From the NCBI RefSeq assembly GCF_024166365.1, contig NC_064827.1:75903135-75967134 (forward strand): a DNA stretch of 64,000 nucleotides, read 5' to 3'. The notes beneath the pieces are model-generated. The model saw nothing but the letters and a program-made list of their open reading frames with translations. It had not been told where the DNA came from and did no database searches. Below, piece by piece: positions 1 to 12,000 of the stretch. A program made the translations under genes and the position numbers. Origin of the DNA: Elephas maximus indicus (Eukaryota; Chordata; Mammalia; Proboscidea; Elephantidae). Each line of letters begins with the position of its first letter. The stretch's first letter is position 1.

Positions 1-1507
<1,507 letters not shown>

Positions 1508-1510
<3 letters not shown>

Positions 1511-1566
1511 GGCTGAGCGTTAGAACACCACCGCCGCCGGATTCCAGGCCGAGGGAAAGGAAGGGG
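1508..1566 (-). CDS. RPL35: RPL35 exon 1 (5' UTR plus start codon)
   Basis: The start codon is at 1510-1508 in the context TCAGCCATGG, and the exon ends directly after it with donor GTGAGG. An exon 1 holding little more than the ATG is typical of mammalian ribosomal protein genes. The 5' limit is a guess: the cap site should lie in the pyrimidine run read on the minus strand between 1567 and 1551. Confidence 0.85.
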
Positions 1567-1620
1567 GCGGGGCTGACCTCCGCAACTACTGCCGGGGTGA
1601 CCGCGGGCTAGGCCAATGAC
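1551..1620 (-). promoter_or_regulatory. RPL35 core promoter with 5'TOP-type pyrimidine tract
   Basis: On the minus strand a 17-base uninterrupted pyrimidine run (1567-1551, CCCCCTTCCTTTCCCTC) lies about 45 bases before the start codon. It fits the 5' terminal oligopyrimidine element that puts ribosomal protein mRNAs under mTOR/LARP1 translational control. A GC box (CCCCGCCCC, about 1572-1564) abuts it and an inverted CCAAT sits at 1613-1617. The surrounding 970-1700 stretch is GC- and CpG-rich. The exact cap site is inferred. Confidence 0.7.
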
Positions 1621-2124
1621 GCCGAGGCAGGAGAGCCCCGGCTCCGCCCCTCCGGTGTGCCCTGGTACGACTAGTCCAGCCCTGCCAGGAGGGGTCGGCG
1701 CTCTGTATTTTCGTGTCCGTGTTGTCCTCCCTGCCCTCGACCCGGCACTGGAGGCTCTTCTGGTTGGCAGTGCAGCGGGGGAAATCGAGCCTTAGGGCTT
1801 ACCGGAGATGGCATAATAGGACTCGAATTCGTCTATTCAGTAATTCATTCGTTCGTTAATTTATTTTGTAAACCTTTGCAGGTAGCTCCGTCTATGCCGC
1901 TCTGAGCTAGGTGCCCCGCCTCGGGGATGCGGAAGGTATGAGGGGTGAGGGTTTTCAAAGATGAATTAACCCTGTCCCTGCCTTGGAGGAACTTAATGTC
2001 CGAGGTGGGCGGGGAGTGGCGGGGTCAGACAGCTACAGTGCCATCCATCTCCATAATGTTCTAATGGAGACAGCATGCTGCGGTGGAGTGCCCCTTTATT
2101 TAGTGAGCCCCACCTGGTTTCAAA

Positions 2125-2500
2125 TTCTTGTTCTATTGCCAAGTGCTAGCTGAGACCTTTGGCAAATCCCTTCATCTCTCTGAGCCTCAGTTTTCTCACC
2201 TGTGAAATGGGATGTTTATGAAGATTATGTTGTCAGCTACTGTCCACTCGAATCCATGGCAACCGCATGTGTGCATAGTGGAACTGCTCCATTGCATTTT
2301 CAAAGCTGTGACCTTTTTGGAAAGAGATCGCTAGGCCTGTCTTCTGAGGTGCCTCTCTGTGGGTTCCAACCACCAACCTTTTGGCTAGTAGTCAAGCACT
2401 TAACCCTTTTGAAGCCCAGGGACTCCTCATGACGATTAGCACGAGATTAGCTCTTAGCACAAGACCTGGTGCATAATGATGCTCAAAATATTATCTGTAT
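2125..2500 (+). repeat. MIR SINE, split by an AfroSINE
   Basis: Positions 2130-2225 carry the MIR signature: loss of concentration around CTTCATCTCTCTGAGCCTCAG and TTTTCTCACCTGTGAAATGG. The MIR tail (TTAGCACAAGACCTGGTGCA) resumes after 2430. The interruption is the AfroSINE at 2229-2428. Confidence 0.65.
2229..2428 (-). repeat. AfroSINE, antisense, longer subtype
   Basis: It reads antisense: a diverged SINE tail (CACTCGAATCCATGGCAACC), a central block (GATCGCTAGGCCTGTCTTCTG) present only in the longer subtype, then CAACCTTTTGGCTAGTAGTC and the tRNA-like A box region. It is diverged, so an old copy. It lies inside a MIR. Confidence 0.75.
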
Positions 2501-2941
2501 TTATGTTCCCAGTGGAACAAGTTGGGCCCTGAAAGTTAAAGGGAAATTAACAAATCAAGGGAGGTGCCCCAGGCTTCCTTACTGGCCCCCCAGCCAGCAA
2601 GTGTGAATCAGTGTTCAGTGCTGCTCCAGTGCTATTAACAAAGACAACTCTCAGATGTCTGGGTAAGGTAGAACCATGGCCAACACCTGATCTGGTCTTT
2701 TTAATCCCCAGGCCCAGCACATGAATGATTGTTGGTTGAATGATGACTGAGCCTTGCCTCAGACCACAGTGAGACAGACTTCCAGGAGGTGGAGGAATAT
2801 GGGCAAGAGAGGGCAGACAGAGAGTAATCCTAGCATGGATAAGCCTTAAATGGAAGTGTAATGATGCATGGGGGCTTCCCTGCTATATGTTCCAAAAACT
2901 TCTATTGCTACTAGAGCTGTTGGGTACAGAACTTCCTGAAC

Positions 2942-3430
2942 TTGAAGTCATCTGTGATTTCCCTGTTTCTCTCACATGCCATACCAAATCTATCAGCAAA
3001 TCTTGACAGCTCAACCTTCAAAATATATCCAGCCTCTTCTCATCACCCCCATTGGCACCCCCCTGGTCTGAGCTATTCTTGCCGGTCACTCGGACCATTG
3101 GAGCACCTCCTCAATTGCCTCCCTGCTTCAGCCCTCGCTCCAAGATATGTTCTCAATACCGTTGCTCGAAGGACCCTTTTCAAACTTATGTCAGACATGT
3201 CACAGCTCTGCTCAAACTTCCAGGGCTGTCCCATCTGAGTTAAGACCACCACCTCCCCTGCCCCCATCTATCGCATCTCTTTTCATTCTTCTGCTCCATC
3301 ATGGCATTGTTGTTTCTGGAATATGCCAAACCTGCCCTGCCTCTGGGCCGTTGCTTGGCCCCCTCTTCCACTTCCTTCAGGTCTTTGTTCAGTGTCACCT
3401 CCTCAGGGATGCATTTTTGGACCATCTATC
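2942..3430 (+). repeat. L2 LINE fragment, sense
   Basis: Recognisable L2 wording: CTATCAGCAAATCTTGACAG, TTCAAAATATATCCAGCC, CCTCAATTGCCTCCCTGCTTC, TCTCAATACCGTTGCTCGAA, and near the end TCAGTGTCACCTCCTCAGGG. Several overlapping short open frames here are chance reads of this repeat. Family assignment is from memory of the L2 consensus. Confidence 0.6.
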
Positions 3431-3459
3431 TGGGTGCAGTGGTTTGCTGTTGTATGGCC

Positions 3460-4330
3460 CTTCTAGTCATGGTCTTATAGCTCGTGTGCGGTAATTAGGT
3501 GGGTCTGTGCAAATGGAGTACTGTGGCTCACCAAAGGAATTGGACAGTTTTGCTAATGCAAATAAGGTGCATGGGATCCTTGTGGGGGTGGCACCATGTA
3601 AATAAGGTGCATGGAACCCTTGTAGGGTATTGGTCAGTTTTGCCATCCTGCTAGGCTTAAAGGGGACCAATCCCAGAGGTTGAGGGGGACCTCACTATCA
3701 AGAAGAGTCGGGAGCAGAGTGTGTCTTTTGGACCCAAGGTCCCTGCAGTGAGAACCTCCTAGACCCAGGAGACAGAGTTGTTGCAAGAGAAGTGGTGGCA
3801 AGCACGGCAGAGTCCAGCAGCAGATAAAAGGCAGTAGAATCAGGAGACCAGAGCAAGGCAGTACTGTAGTGAGGTGGCTACAGTGGGCACCAACCCACAG
3901 AGCAAATGCTGAACACCTTTGGGCAGGAGGCTTGCTGGCAGAGTGGGGTGCCTCCGGGCACTCAGCAGAGCAAAAGAGCTTTGTGACACTTGCCCAAGCA
4001 GGGCAGAGCCCAAGCAAGAGTGAGGAAATGGCGGCAGCAGCCAAGAAGCTGTCAAAGAATTGTGTCCTGAGTTGTTCCCATTACTTCCAAGTTGATCCTG
4101 ATCCTGAATTGAAACCTGTTACTTCCCTAATAAACCCTGTATTTGTGAGTATGCTGAGTTTTGTGTAGCCATTGCAACGATTATCAAAACCAGCAGAGGA
4201 GTGCTGTGGGAGGAACAGCTGATGTCAGAATTGGTAAAACAGTTGGAGAGTGGAGATATGTCTGACCTCCACCTCATAGAAATCATGACATTAGACGAGG
4301 TCGGACGCCTCACCAATTTTTACACCATCA
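3460..4330 (+). repeat. LTR-like repeat, probably lineage-specific
   Basis: The block contains an imperfect direct repeat of about 30 bases (AATAAGGTGCATGGGATCCTTG near 3562 and AATAAGGTGCATGGAACCCTTG near 3601). It also has an AATAAA at about 4129 followed by GT-rich sequence. One segment (TTTTGGACCCAAGGTCCCTGC near 3727) matches the solo LTR at 32412-32927. This suggests a related LTR with a U3 repeat. Ends could not be fixed and no target-site duplication was found. Confidence 0.4.
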
Positions 4331-5339
4331 TATCTGAGGTAACACTCCCAGGCACTGTGTGATTTTTCTTCCCTCAGCTCTTAATCATCCCTGACATAGT
4401 ATAAAATGAATTTTTTCACTGCCTCCTTGACTGAAATGGAAGTCCATGACCATGAGCAAGGACATTATTTTGTTCACCAGTTTATTTGGGAGCTGTTTTA
4501 CTTGTAAAATGGGTGTTTCTGGTGTAAAGTCTCTTCTGACCAGGATGTTCTGTGTGTATGAACCTTTGCTGTCTTGTGGCCTGCCTGGGTCACAAAGATT
4601 TCTTTCTAGCTGCAGAGCTGAAATTCAGGTAGGCTTTATCTGCTTCCAGGACTCCCAAAATTTTGATTCAGCACCTATTTACCTCTGTGGGAGTCTGTAT
4701 TTTTAGCACCCAAGATTAAGTAGCATTATAGTCTGGCAATATTTTTTTGATCTGTAGGCACAGTTCAATGATAAGTATTCAAAACAATGAAAATGAGTCA
4801 TATTTAATACCAGCCTTTATTAAAAAAATATTACATGAAAACAAAGACCCGATTCAGCTACCAATTAGCTTGTTGGTTAACAGAACTCTCAGGCACCAGC
4901 CCAGGCACCTAATTCTTGATGCCCTGGAGTCTTCCTTGACTCTGCCCTGACCTTCTATCTCTGATTCTGGGGATTCTGCTCTGTACCAGGGCACACTTTT
5001 CCAGCTGGGCCCCACTTCTCATCATGCCCTCTCCCATCCACCTGCCAGGTCAAAGTAACTGTCACACATGCTGGGTCACCACACCTTCAAACCCAAACGT
5101 CTTCAACGTCTTGTCACACGTCTAAAGCCTCCCACTTCTTTAGCAATGGGATGACTTCTGTGTACAAGGCAGAGGCAGGCTCCTCAAAGCTCAGCGCGGT
5201 GGCATTCAAGGCCCCCAAGATCAGAGACCTACACTCCTCGGGCATGAGAACTCCTCATCCCTCAGGGCTTAGCTCGAAGGTTTTTTCTCCAAGAAGCCTA
5301 GCCAGCACTCAACAGGCAGAGCCAGGTCCCTTCTCCTGA

Positions 5340-6000
5340 GGATCCGTGACCCCTCAGTCTTGGTAGCGATCACCTCGGAGTCCGCGGCTGAGTTCACGCT
5401 GGCCCTTCTTAGAGCCAGGGGCTCCTCGGGGAGAGGAAGGAAACCGGGAAGGCCTAGAAAGGGACGAGGCTCCCACTCCCCAGACGGGAAGACTTGAGGT
5501 TCCTTGAAGACCACAGTCTGGCCGCAGGGCACCGGCACCAGCAAGGCAGCTTCCTAGCGTTTATCCGCCGCGCGGAGAACGACCCCTTTGGGCTCCGCCG
5601 CCGCCTTTGTTTCCGGTTCCGGCGTAGTCCGGAAGTGGGCGGGCGGCCGGCGGCTGCGCGTGGAGGAGGTGGAGGAGGTATCGGTCGGTTGCTTCCCGCC
5701 CCCGAGCCGGAGCTGGAGGTGAGCAGAGCAGTGCTGTGGGACAGAGCGGAGCCGGCTGAGCCGGCGCCGAGCTCCCGCCATGGCCCGGAACACACTGTCC
5801 TCGCGCTTCCGCCGGGTGGACATCGACGAGTTTGACGAGAACAAATTCGTGGACGAACAGGAGGAGGCGGCAGCGGCGGCGGCCGAGCCAGGCCCGGACC
5901 CGAGCGAGGTGGACGGTCTCCTGCGGCAATATCCTTTCCCGGTGCGGCGGCCCAGGGGCCCTACGGCCTGGGCTCCCCTTTGGTCAGGTCTTCCCACTTG
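5340..6000 (+). promoter_or_regulatory. ARPC5L CpG-island promoter
   Basis: The stretch is strongly CpG-rich and holds an ETS/GABP-type site CCGGAAGT at 5629-5636, GC boxes (GTGGGCGGGCGG, 5635-5646) and no TATA box, an architecture usual for housekeeping genes. The transcription start is expected within about 5640-5720, between the ETS site and the ATG, but is not determined. Confidence 0.65.
5780..5928 (+). CDS. ARPC5L: ARPC5L coding exon 1
   Basis: The exon encodes residues 1-49 and the first two bases of Gln50 (CA). It ends at CGGCA immediately before ATATCCTTT, a U12-type 5' splice site. No usable GT lies at a position that would keep the frame into exon 2. A run of six Ala codons (GCG/GCC-rich) follows the acidic stretch. 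Confidence 0.93.
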
Positions 6001-9000
6001 CCCATCCTCGACTCTGGCCCCTCAGGCTCAGGCTCCCCAATCCCCATGACCCCGTCCCCCTCAGGTCAGTCTCCCAATATTCTTCTGATTCCGCTCTTCT
6101 GAGGCCGGGTTTCCTTTGGTCCCGGTCTCCTCATTTACCTCAGCCCCAGCTCAGCTCCCCTCAGATATGGTCTCCCCATTCTCCTCGTCCCTGGCTCCGT
6201 CCCCGGAGCCTCCCTCCTTAGCAGCGGGGCCCCAAGTCCCAGGTGGTTGGCCTCATCCAGGAGCATGCCGGATCCTCCTCGGTCCTGGTGTACCCTCCTG
6301 GTTCCAGAGGCCCCACATCCCTCACTCCTCAGCGCGGCCTCTCCTCTTTTCTCCTCTTTGCCTTCTCAGCCCCTCAGGAAGTCCCTTCCTTGAGCGCCCC
6401 ATCACTCCATCCCTCCCTCCCGGAAACGGGGCCATTCACGGGCTTGGTCGGCGGGAGGGGCCGAGGTGAGCCTCCGCTGAGTAATTGAGCGGCTAGGGCG
6501 GCTCCTGGACCTGCCCTACTGGCCTTCTTGGGCCTGATTGCAGCACAACATGAAAATAGGTGGGTGAATGGCCGCAGGGAAGAAAGGACCCATGGGGGAG
6601 TGAAAGCTGCAGCCTTAGTCCATCCTTGAGGTCTGAGATTCTGCTCCCCCCAGCTCCAAGTCAGTCGACCCTCAGTTTAGTGCTGCCCTTTCAAACCTGT
6701 TCTCGGCCCCTTCTAAACACCTTGGGCCTGGTCTCAGCCACACTCAACAAGTGAGTTTTGGCTTCCCCAGTAGCCTTCCTCTGTAGGTTGTGCAGGACGC
6801 AGAGGCAAAACCTAGTAGTTTAGAGCTAAGAAAAACCAGACAGTGCGAAGTGAAATGTAAAAAGAGAGCCCAAGACTGGAAATAACTGCTCTTGTGCCCA
6901 CAGAAAACAAGAATTTAGAAAACAAGATTAAAAATAGAGATGGTTGTCACAGCCAGCTTGGTCTCTTAACAGTTTAGCACAGGAAACTGACATGTTCTCA
7001 CAGGAAGAATTTTTCTTTATTCAAATGGTGTTACAGGAAGTGTCCCCTCCCACCCCCCGAACTTACGGAGGGGCAGGGTTGGAGGCTCCTGCTGTATGTA
7101 AATCAGGTTCTTGGTGTTTAATCAGTTGACTGACTCAGCCTGGATAGTTGGGCCTCATACTCTACCATTGGGAGGCGCCCTGTGGTGCTCCTCCAATGTG
7201 CCTTTAAAACAGAAACCTTCAGACTTTCCTTGAAGAAGAATGTGTTTTCAAAGGTGGGGATTTAAACTTGTATTTCCTGCACCATCAGGATCACCTGCTT
7301 ACCCCACTGGTGAAATGGGGTCATGGGAAGGACACCCAGGAGACAAGGTTCGTTCTGTAGTTTGGTACATGACCTGGCTCATGGGCTCCAGGGTCAGGCC
7401 TTTGGTGAAGTAGCTTCATTCCACAGATGGGGAGACCAAGGCCCCGTAAGCTGCTGACTTGGTTTTGTTGCTGCAGGAGCTCATTGAAGGTCATGTCTGG
7501 GTCCGCCTCTGATTAGTGGTAGGTTCCTTAAGACAGCTTGGAGGCTTAGGCTTAGCACATCCTGTGGGTGGTAGTTTTTCCACTAACAAGAGTGTCAGAA
7601 ACCTTGTTACTGTGGAGAGTTTAGTTTTTGGGGAGTGGGGAAGGGGAGGTTAGCAGATGTGAAGAACTGAAATCCTGGCAAAGAAGGGGCCAAGGGAGGA
7701 AGGTGAAGGGAACTAATTTTTATTGAATCCCTATAATGTGCCAGTTATTGGACTTACATTAGATCATTGAAGTTAAGCTATAGAAGAGATCTCTAGGCGT
7801 CTTAGGACACAGGAGGGATTGATTGGCATGAGAGAAGGTGGATGGGACCTGTCCCAAGGCAGTATTAGAAAGCAGTTCATGGTGGGAGATTACATAGCTG
7901 AAGTAGAAAGAGCATGAGCTGTGCATTCACACAGACCCAGCCCTATTAGCTCTTGCTTTGTGACCTTGGGCAGGTTACATACCCTTCTCTTTATCTTCTT
8001 TGTTGAGAACCATGCTGGCCTCAGAGGTTCCATGGGAACAGAACAGGACAATACCCCAAAAAGGTCTGGCACAGTGCTGGGCCCACAGCAGGTGTTCCAG
8101 ACATACCAGTTGAGTCTGCAGGGGATTGTAGAGCTTGGTTTTGGAAGTGGGCAACTTGGGTTTGAAGGCCCGCTGGACAATTTAGCTTTGTGACCTTAGG
8201 CAGGTATTTTCTCTTCTTCTGAGTCTCAGTTTCATTGTCTTTAAAGTGGGCATAATGATCCTCATTGCAAAGGGTTGTTAGCAGTAATGAGATGACATGT
8301 GAAAGCACCTGCCGTGGGATCTGAGGCCTTGTAGGTGCATTTAAACTTTTCCTTTTCCTCCTCGCTGAAGCAGGAAGCTGTCTAGAATAGTGATTTTGAG
8401 CAATATTGCACTCCCTCTTCCCTAGGGACATTCCCTAGCAACTTGGGGTTGCTACTGGAACCTAGTGGGTAGAGGCCAAGGATGCGGCTAAACATCCTGC
8501 AATACACAGGACAGACCCCACAACAAAGAATCATCCAATCCAAAATATCAGTAGTGCCGCAGTTGAGAAACCCTGGTCTAGAGGAGACCAGGGACTGGGC
8601 AGGGTTCTCACAGCCTGTTCTCTGAAAGGGCCTAACGTGCAGAGACCAGCTTAGTAGATGACGTGTGATTGCAGGGATGCCCTCCCTGCTCCCCAGTTCT
8701 CCCCAGCTGCTGAAGGTCCCCTTTCCATCAAAGCCTATAGTGAATGCTTGGCAGATTGGCGGTAAGAAAAGTAGCTCTAAAGCAATGACTCTTTTTGCCC
8801 TCGCTGAATGACTTTGTTTGCCAGTCATGCTGTGTTCAGGTGAAGAGTATGCAGCCTTATGAGATGCTAGCCTACATTTCCTGTTAAGCTCTGGAGTCCT
8901 GCTTATTGCTTTAAACCAAGTGCCATCGAGTCCAGTCCAACTCATGGTGCCTCCTTGTGTATCAGAGTAGAATTGCTCCATAGAGTTTTCTTGGCTATAA

Positions 9001-12000
9001 TTTTTACAGCAGACCACAAGTGCTTTCTTCCACAGAGCTGCTGGGTCGATTTGAACCGCCAGCCTTTAGGTTAGTGGCCAGTCGTAAACCGCTTGTGTAA
9101 CCCAGGCTCCTGTGCACCATCCAAGGACTTTTTATTGCTTTGGGGACCCCAAATTAAAAGGATTATGAGAGAGGATTTCAGTGAGTGATATCAGACTGTC
9201 CCTTGTTTGGCTGGAGAAAAGGAATTTAAAAGCTGAGCGATAAAGGGGATGGGCTGCCTCTTGAATATAGAAGGTGGATTAGAGCCAAGGTGGGGGCCTA
9301 GGGACTTGGGGTTAGGGGTGGTCACTGGTGGCATGGGCCCAGCTCAGTCAAAATGGAGCCACACTTGGGTCGACTGAGAGGCTTCACTTTTCTCTGTCTG
9401 TTCACATGAGGGTATCTCTGCTTGAACAGGCATAGAGACCCGGTTGGGCAGAAGCCATTCCTTGTTCTATTTTTGAAGCTTTTTGGCTGAAGCCAGTGTT
9501 TCAGATGAGGAAATGAAAGTTGGCTGATGTAATTCAGTTTAAAATAGGTGTCACCTTTGGGGACCTAACCCAGATTGCAGTTTTCTCTTGAGTGCTGGGT
9601 ATTCAGAACTCAGCAAAGAATGTGGTGGCAGGATTGCAACTAAAGTTTGGAGGGTGGGGATTGGCCTATTTTGTTAGCAAAAGGTTCTTTTAGATAACAG
9701 ATCCTATTCTGGTAGCACTTTTGGACCTCACTGACCTGGGAAGGTCTTGAAAAGCCACTCAGTTGCTGTCAAGTTGATTCTGACTCATGGCGACCCCATA
9801 TGTGTCAGAGTAGAACTCTGCTCCATAGGGTTTTCAATGGCTTATTTTTCAGAAGTAGGTCACCAGGCCTTTCTTGTGAGGCTACCTCTGAGTGGACTCA
9901 AACTACCAACTTTAGGTTAGCATCTGAATGCATTAACCATTTGCACCACCCAGGGACTTCTGGGTCTTGGAAGATGAGGATGTGTTAGCACATCTTAATT
10001 ACTTCAGTAGTTTTACTGATAAAAAGCACGGGATTGAAGAGTTAGGAGATCTCTATTTGTGCTTTTGTGGTATCACTTATAGAATGGGAACGATAACCCC
10101 CAGTGTCATGAGGATCCACGTGTAGATACAGTGGCCAGCACCAACCAGGTGCAAGTGAGTTGAGTCAGATTTTGTTGGAAGTTACACTGTAAGGGCATTT
10201 GCTTTACTGATACCTTCCCGAGTGACTGTTGAAACTTGCTTTGAGGGAGAAGGTTGGGGCGGGGGGCGGGGGCAGAAAGATTTTTTAGGGTTGGCAGAGG
10301 TGCTCTGCACCCTATGGCTCAGGGAGGCTACCTGCTATCCTCTGAACAGGCACTGCCCACCTGGAAGCCAAGGTAGGGAGAGGTGGGGGATGTGGGTGAT
10401 GGGAAATCCTGTTTACCTCTTTTCTTGAGCTGGTTTTGAAATGAGTTCATTAATGAAAGCATGAACGTACCTTGAGCCTAACCAGCCTTAACTGGTGGTG
10501 ATGCACAGGGGACATGCTTCGGGCCTTTCATGCAGCCTTGCGGAACTCTCCCGTCAACACCAAGAATCAAGCTGTGAAGGTAAAGGGGTCGTGCCGAAGC
10601 TCTGCTGGGTGTTGGGACCAGGGCTGTGGTTGTCCATCTTCTTAGCTGGAGCCTGAGTTTCCTGGGGCTCGGGGCAGTGTCTGTTTCATCTCCACATCAG
10701 TGAGTAGCTGCCAAGAGAGTCAGTTGGCACTAGGCAGTGCTTCCATGGAAGCCACTTGGTGCTCACAGACTTGGAGGCTCCTCTGACATCAAAGCTGTCA
10801 GTGTTTATAGTAAAAGCTCCCCAAAGAAATGTTCACTCCTCCCCAGGGCCTCATGGGGTGAGAAGTCTGCCCAGCACTTGCCGATTAGCAAAAACCAGAT
10901 AAATTAGCTTGCCATGTGGGTCTTAGCAGTGGTTATGCTTTTATAGGCTTATTGAATAGGTTTTATCTGCATAAGGATTTTAAGTTCTTTTTTAAAATCT
11001 CCCACCTTTTAAAAATTAGGTGAGAAGTTAAAGCTGTGCTTAATCTCACACCACTGAGGCTGACTAAAAGTTGGCTCAGGGAAAGGGATCTCCCTGAAGC
11101 TGGGGTCTTGTGCCACGTCACAGTGTAACCAACGGCTGCACCTCCTCAGGTGGAGGGGAATGGCTCCTCTGTGACTGGGTGAACAAGACGGAAGCTGCAG
11201 CCAAGTAAACCTATTTAAAAAAAAAATAGATCTCCACAATTGTGATCCTGTGAACTCTAAGGTCTTGTTGGTATCATCAAAAATAGTGATGCTTCTCCCC
11301 TGTAAATCACTTTTACCTCCCAGAAAGTAAGTGGAATAATTTACCAGTATAAATAAGGAATACTTTGAAATTTAAATTAAAACTTTAGCCCACTTTTCTT
11401 TTAAACCATCCTAGATGAATTAAAAATTGGACCATACTTGCAGTGAGTTCTGATCACTTGGTTTGGTGATCCTGTGCCTGCAGTGGGGGACGTGGCTGTG
11501 CTTGGGGTGTGGCCCTGGGCCTCACACCCTTTCTCTTTTCCCCTGTAGGAACGAGCCCAGGGTGTGGTGCTGAAGGTGCTCACAAATTTTAAGAGCAGCG
11601 AAATTGAGCAGGCTGTGCAGTCACTGGACAGAAACGGCATTGACTTGTTAATGAAGTACATTTATAAAGGGTTTGAGAAGCCCACAGAAAACAGCAGCGC
11701 AGTGTTACTGCAGTGGCATGAAAAGGTATGTGAACGTGTTGCCGTGGCAGGCAGCCCCCTGACTTACCCAGAGTCCAAAACAGGACAATCTGATAGGCAT
11801 GTGAGAATAAGGGGACAAACCTGTAACAACCTGGGACATCAGACCACTTACCTCTCCCAAGGGAGCACCTGGTAAGGATTTCATCTCCAGTATAATTGCA
11901 GTTGCTTCTGCCCTTTAGCTGTTGATTTATGCCAGAGATGGGGGCAGGTGACTTGGCATGGTAGGGACAACAGGGCAGTCCAAGGGTAGGAGGGAGGCTT

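Larger units (their letters stand above)
1570..5600. other. RPL35-ARPC5L intergenic region
   Basis: Apart from the repeats listed separately (MIR, AfroSINE, L2 and an LTR-like block), no exon-like sequence is recognised. The genes are divergent, but their CpG-rich promoters are about 4 kb apart here, so the arrangement is not a compact shared promoter. An additional upstream ARPC5L first exon near RPL35 cannot be excluded from sequence alone. Confidence 0.5.
5929..10506 (+). other. ARPC5L intron 1, minor-class (U12) AT-AC intron
   Basis: The intron begins ATATCCTTT, matching the U12 5' splice consensus, and ends AC after TGATGC. A U12-like branch site GCCTTAAC lies at 10485-10492, about 15 bases before the 3' splice site, and there is no polypyrimidine tract between them. 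Choosing AT-AC restores CAA-GGG-GAC-ATG across the junction, giving the expected Arg-Gln-Gly-Asp-Met. The intron also holds MIR-like pieces (7905-8300), a hAT-like element and two antisense AfroSINEs. Confidence 0.85.

Noticed and set aside
1570-5600. A single shared bidirectional promoter for RPL35 and ARPC5L
   Set aside because: The two CpG-rich promoters are about 4 kb apart with repeats between them; an extra ARPC5L exon near RPL35 could not be shown.
5929-5940. GT-AG alternative for ARPC5L exon 1
   Set aside because: The nearest GT dinucleotides downstream would add residues such as Tyr-Pro-Phe-Pro and break the conserved Gln-Gly-Asp junction.
5454-6049. Antisense and out-of-frame reads over ARPC5L exon 1
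   Set aside because: Shadows of a GC-rich exon and CpG island; the frame of the known protein is the plus-strand one starting at 5780.
8382-9017. 211-codon minus-strand open frame
   Set aside because: It crosses a hAT-like repeat and an AfroSINE, has no recognisable domain and no splice support; a chance frame.
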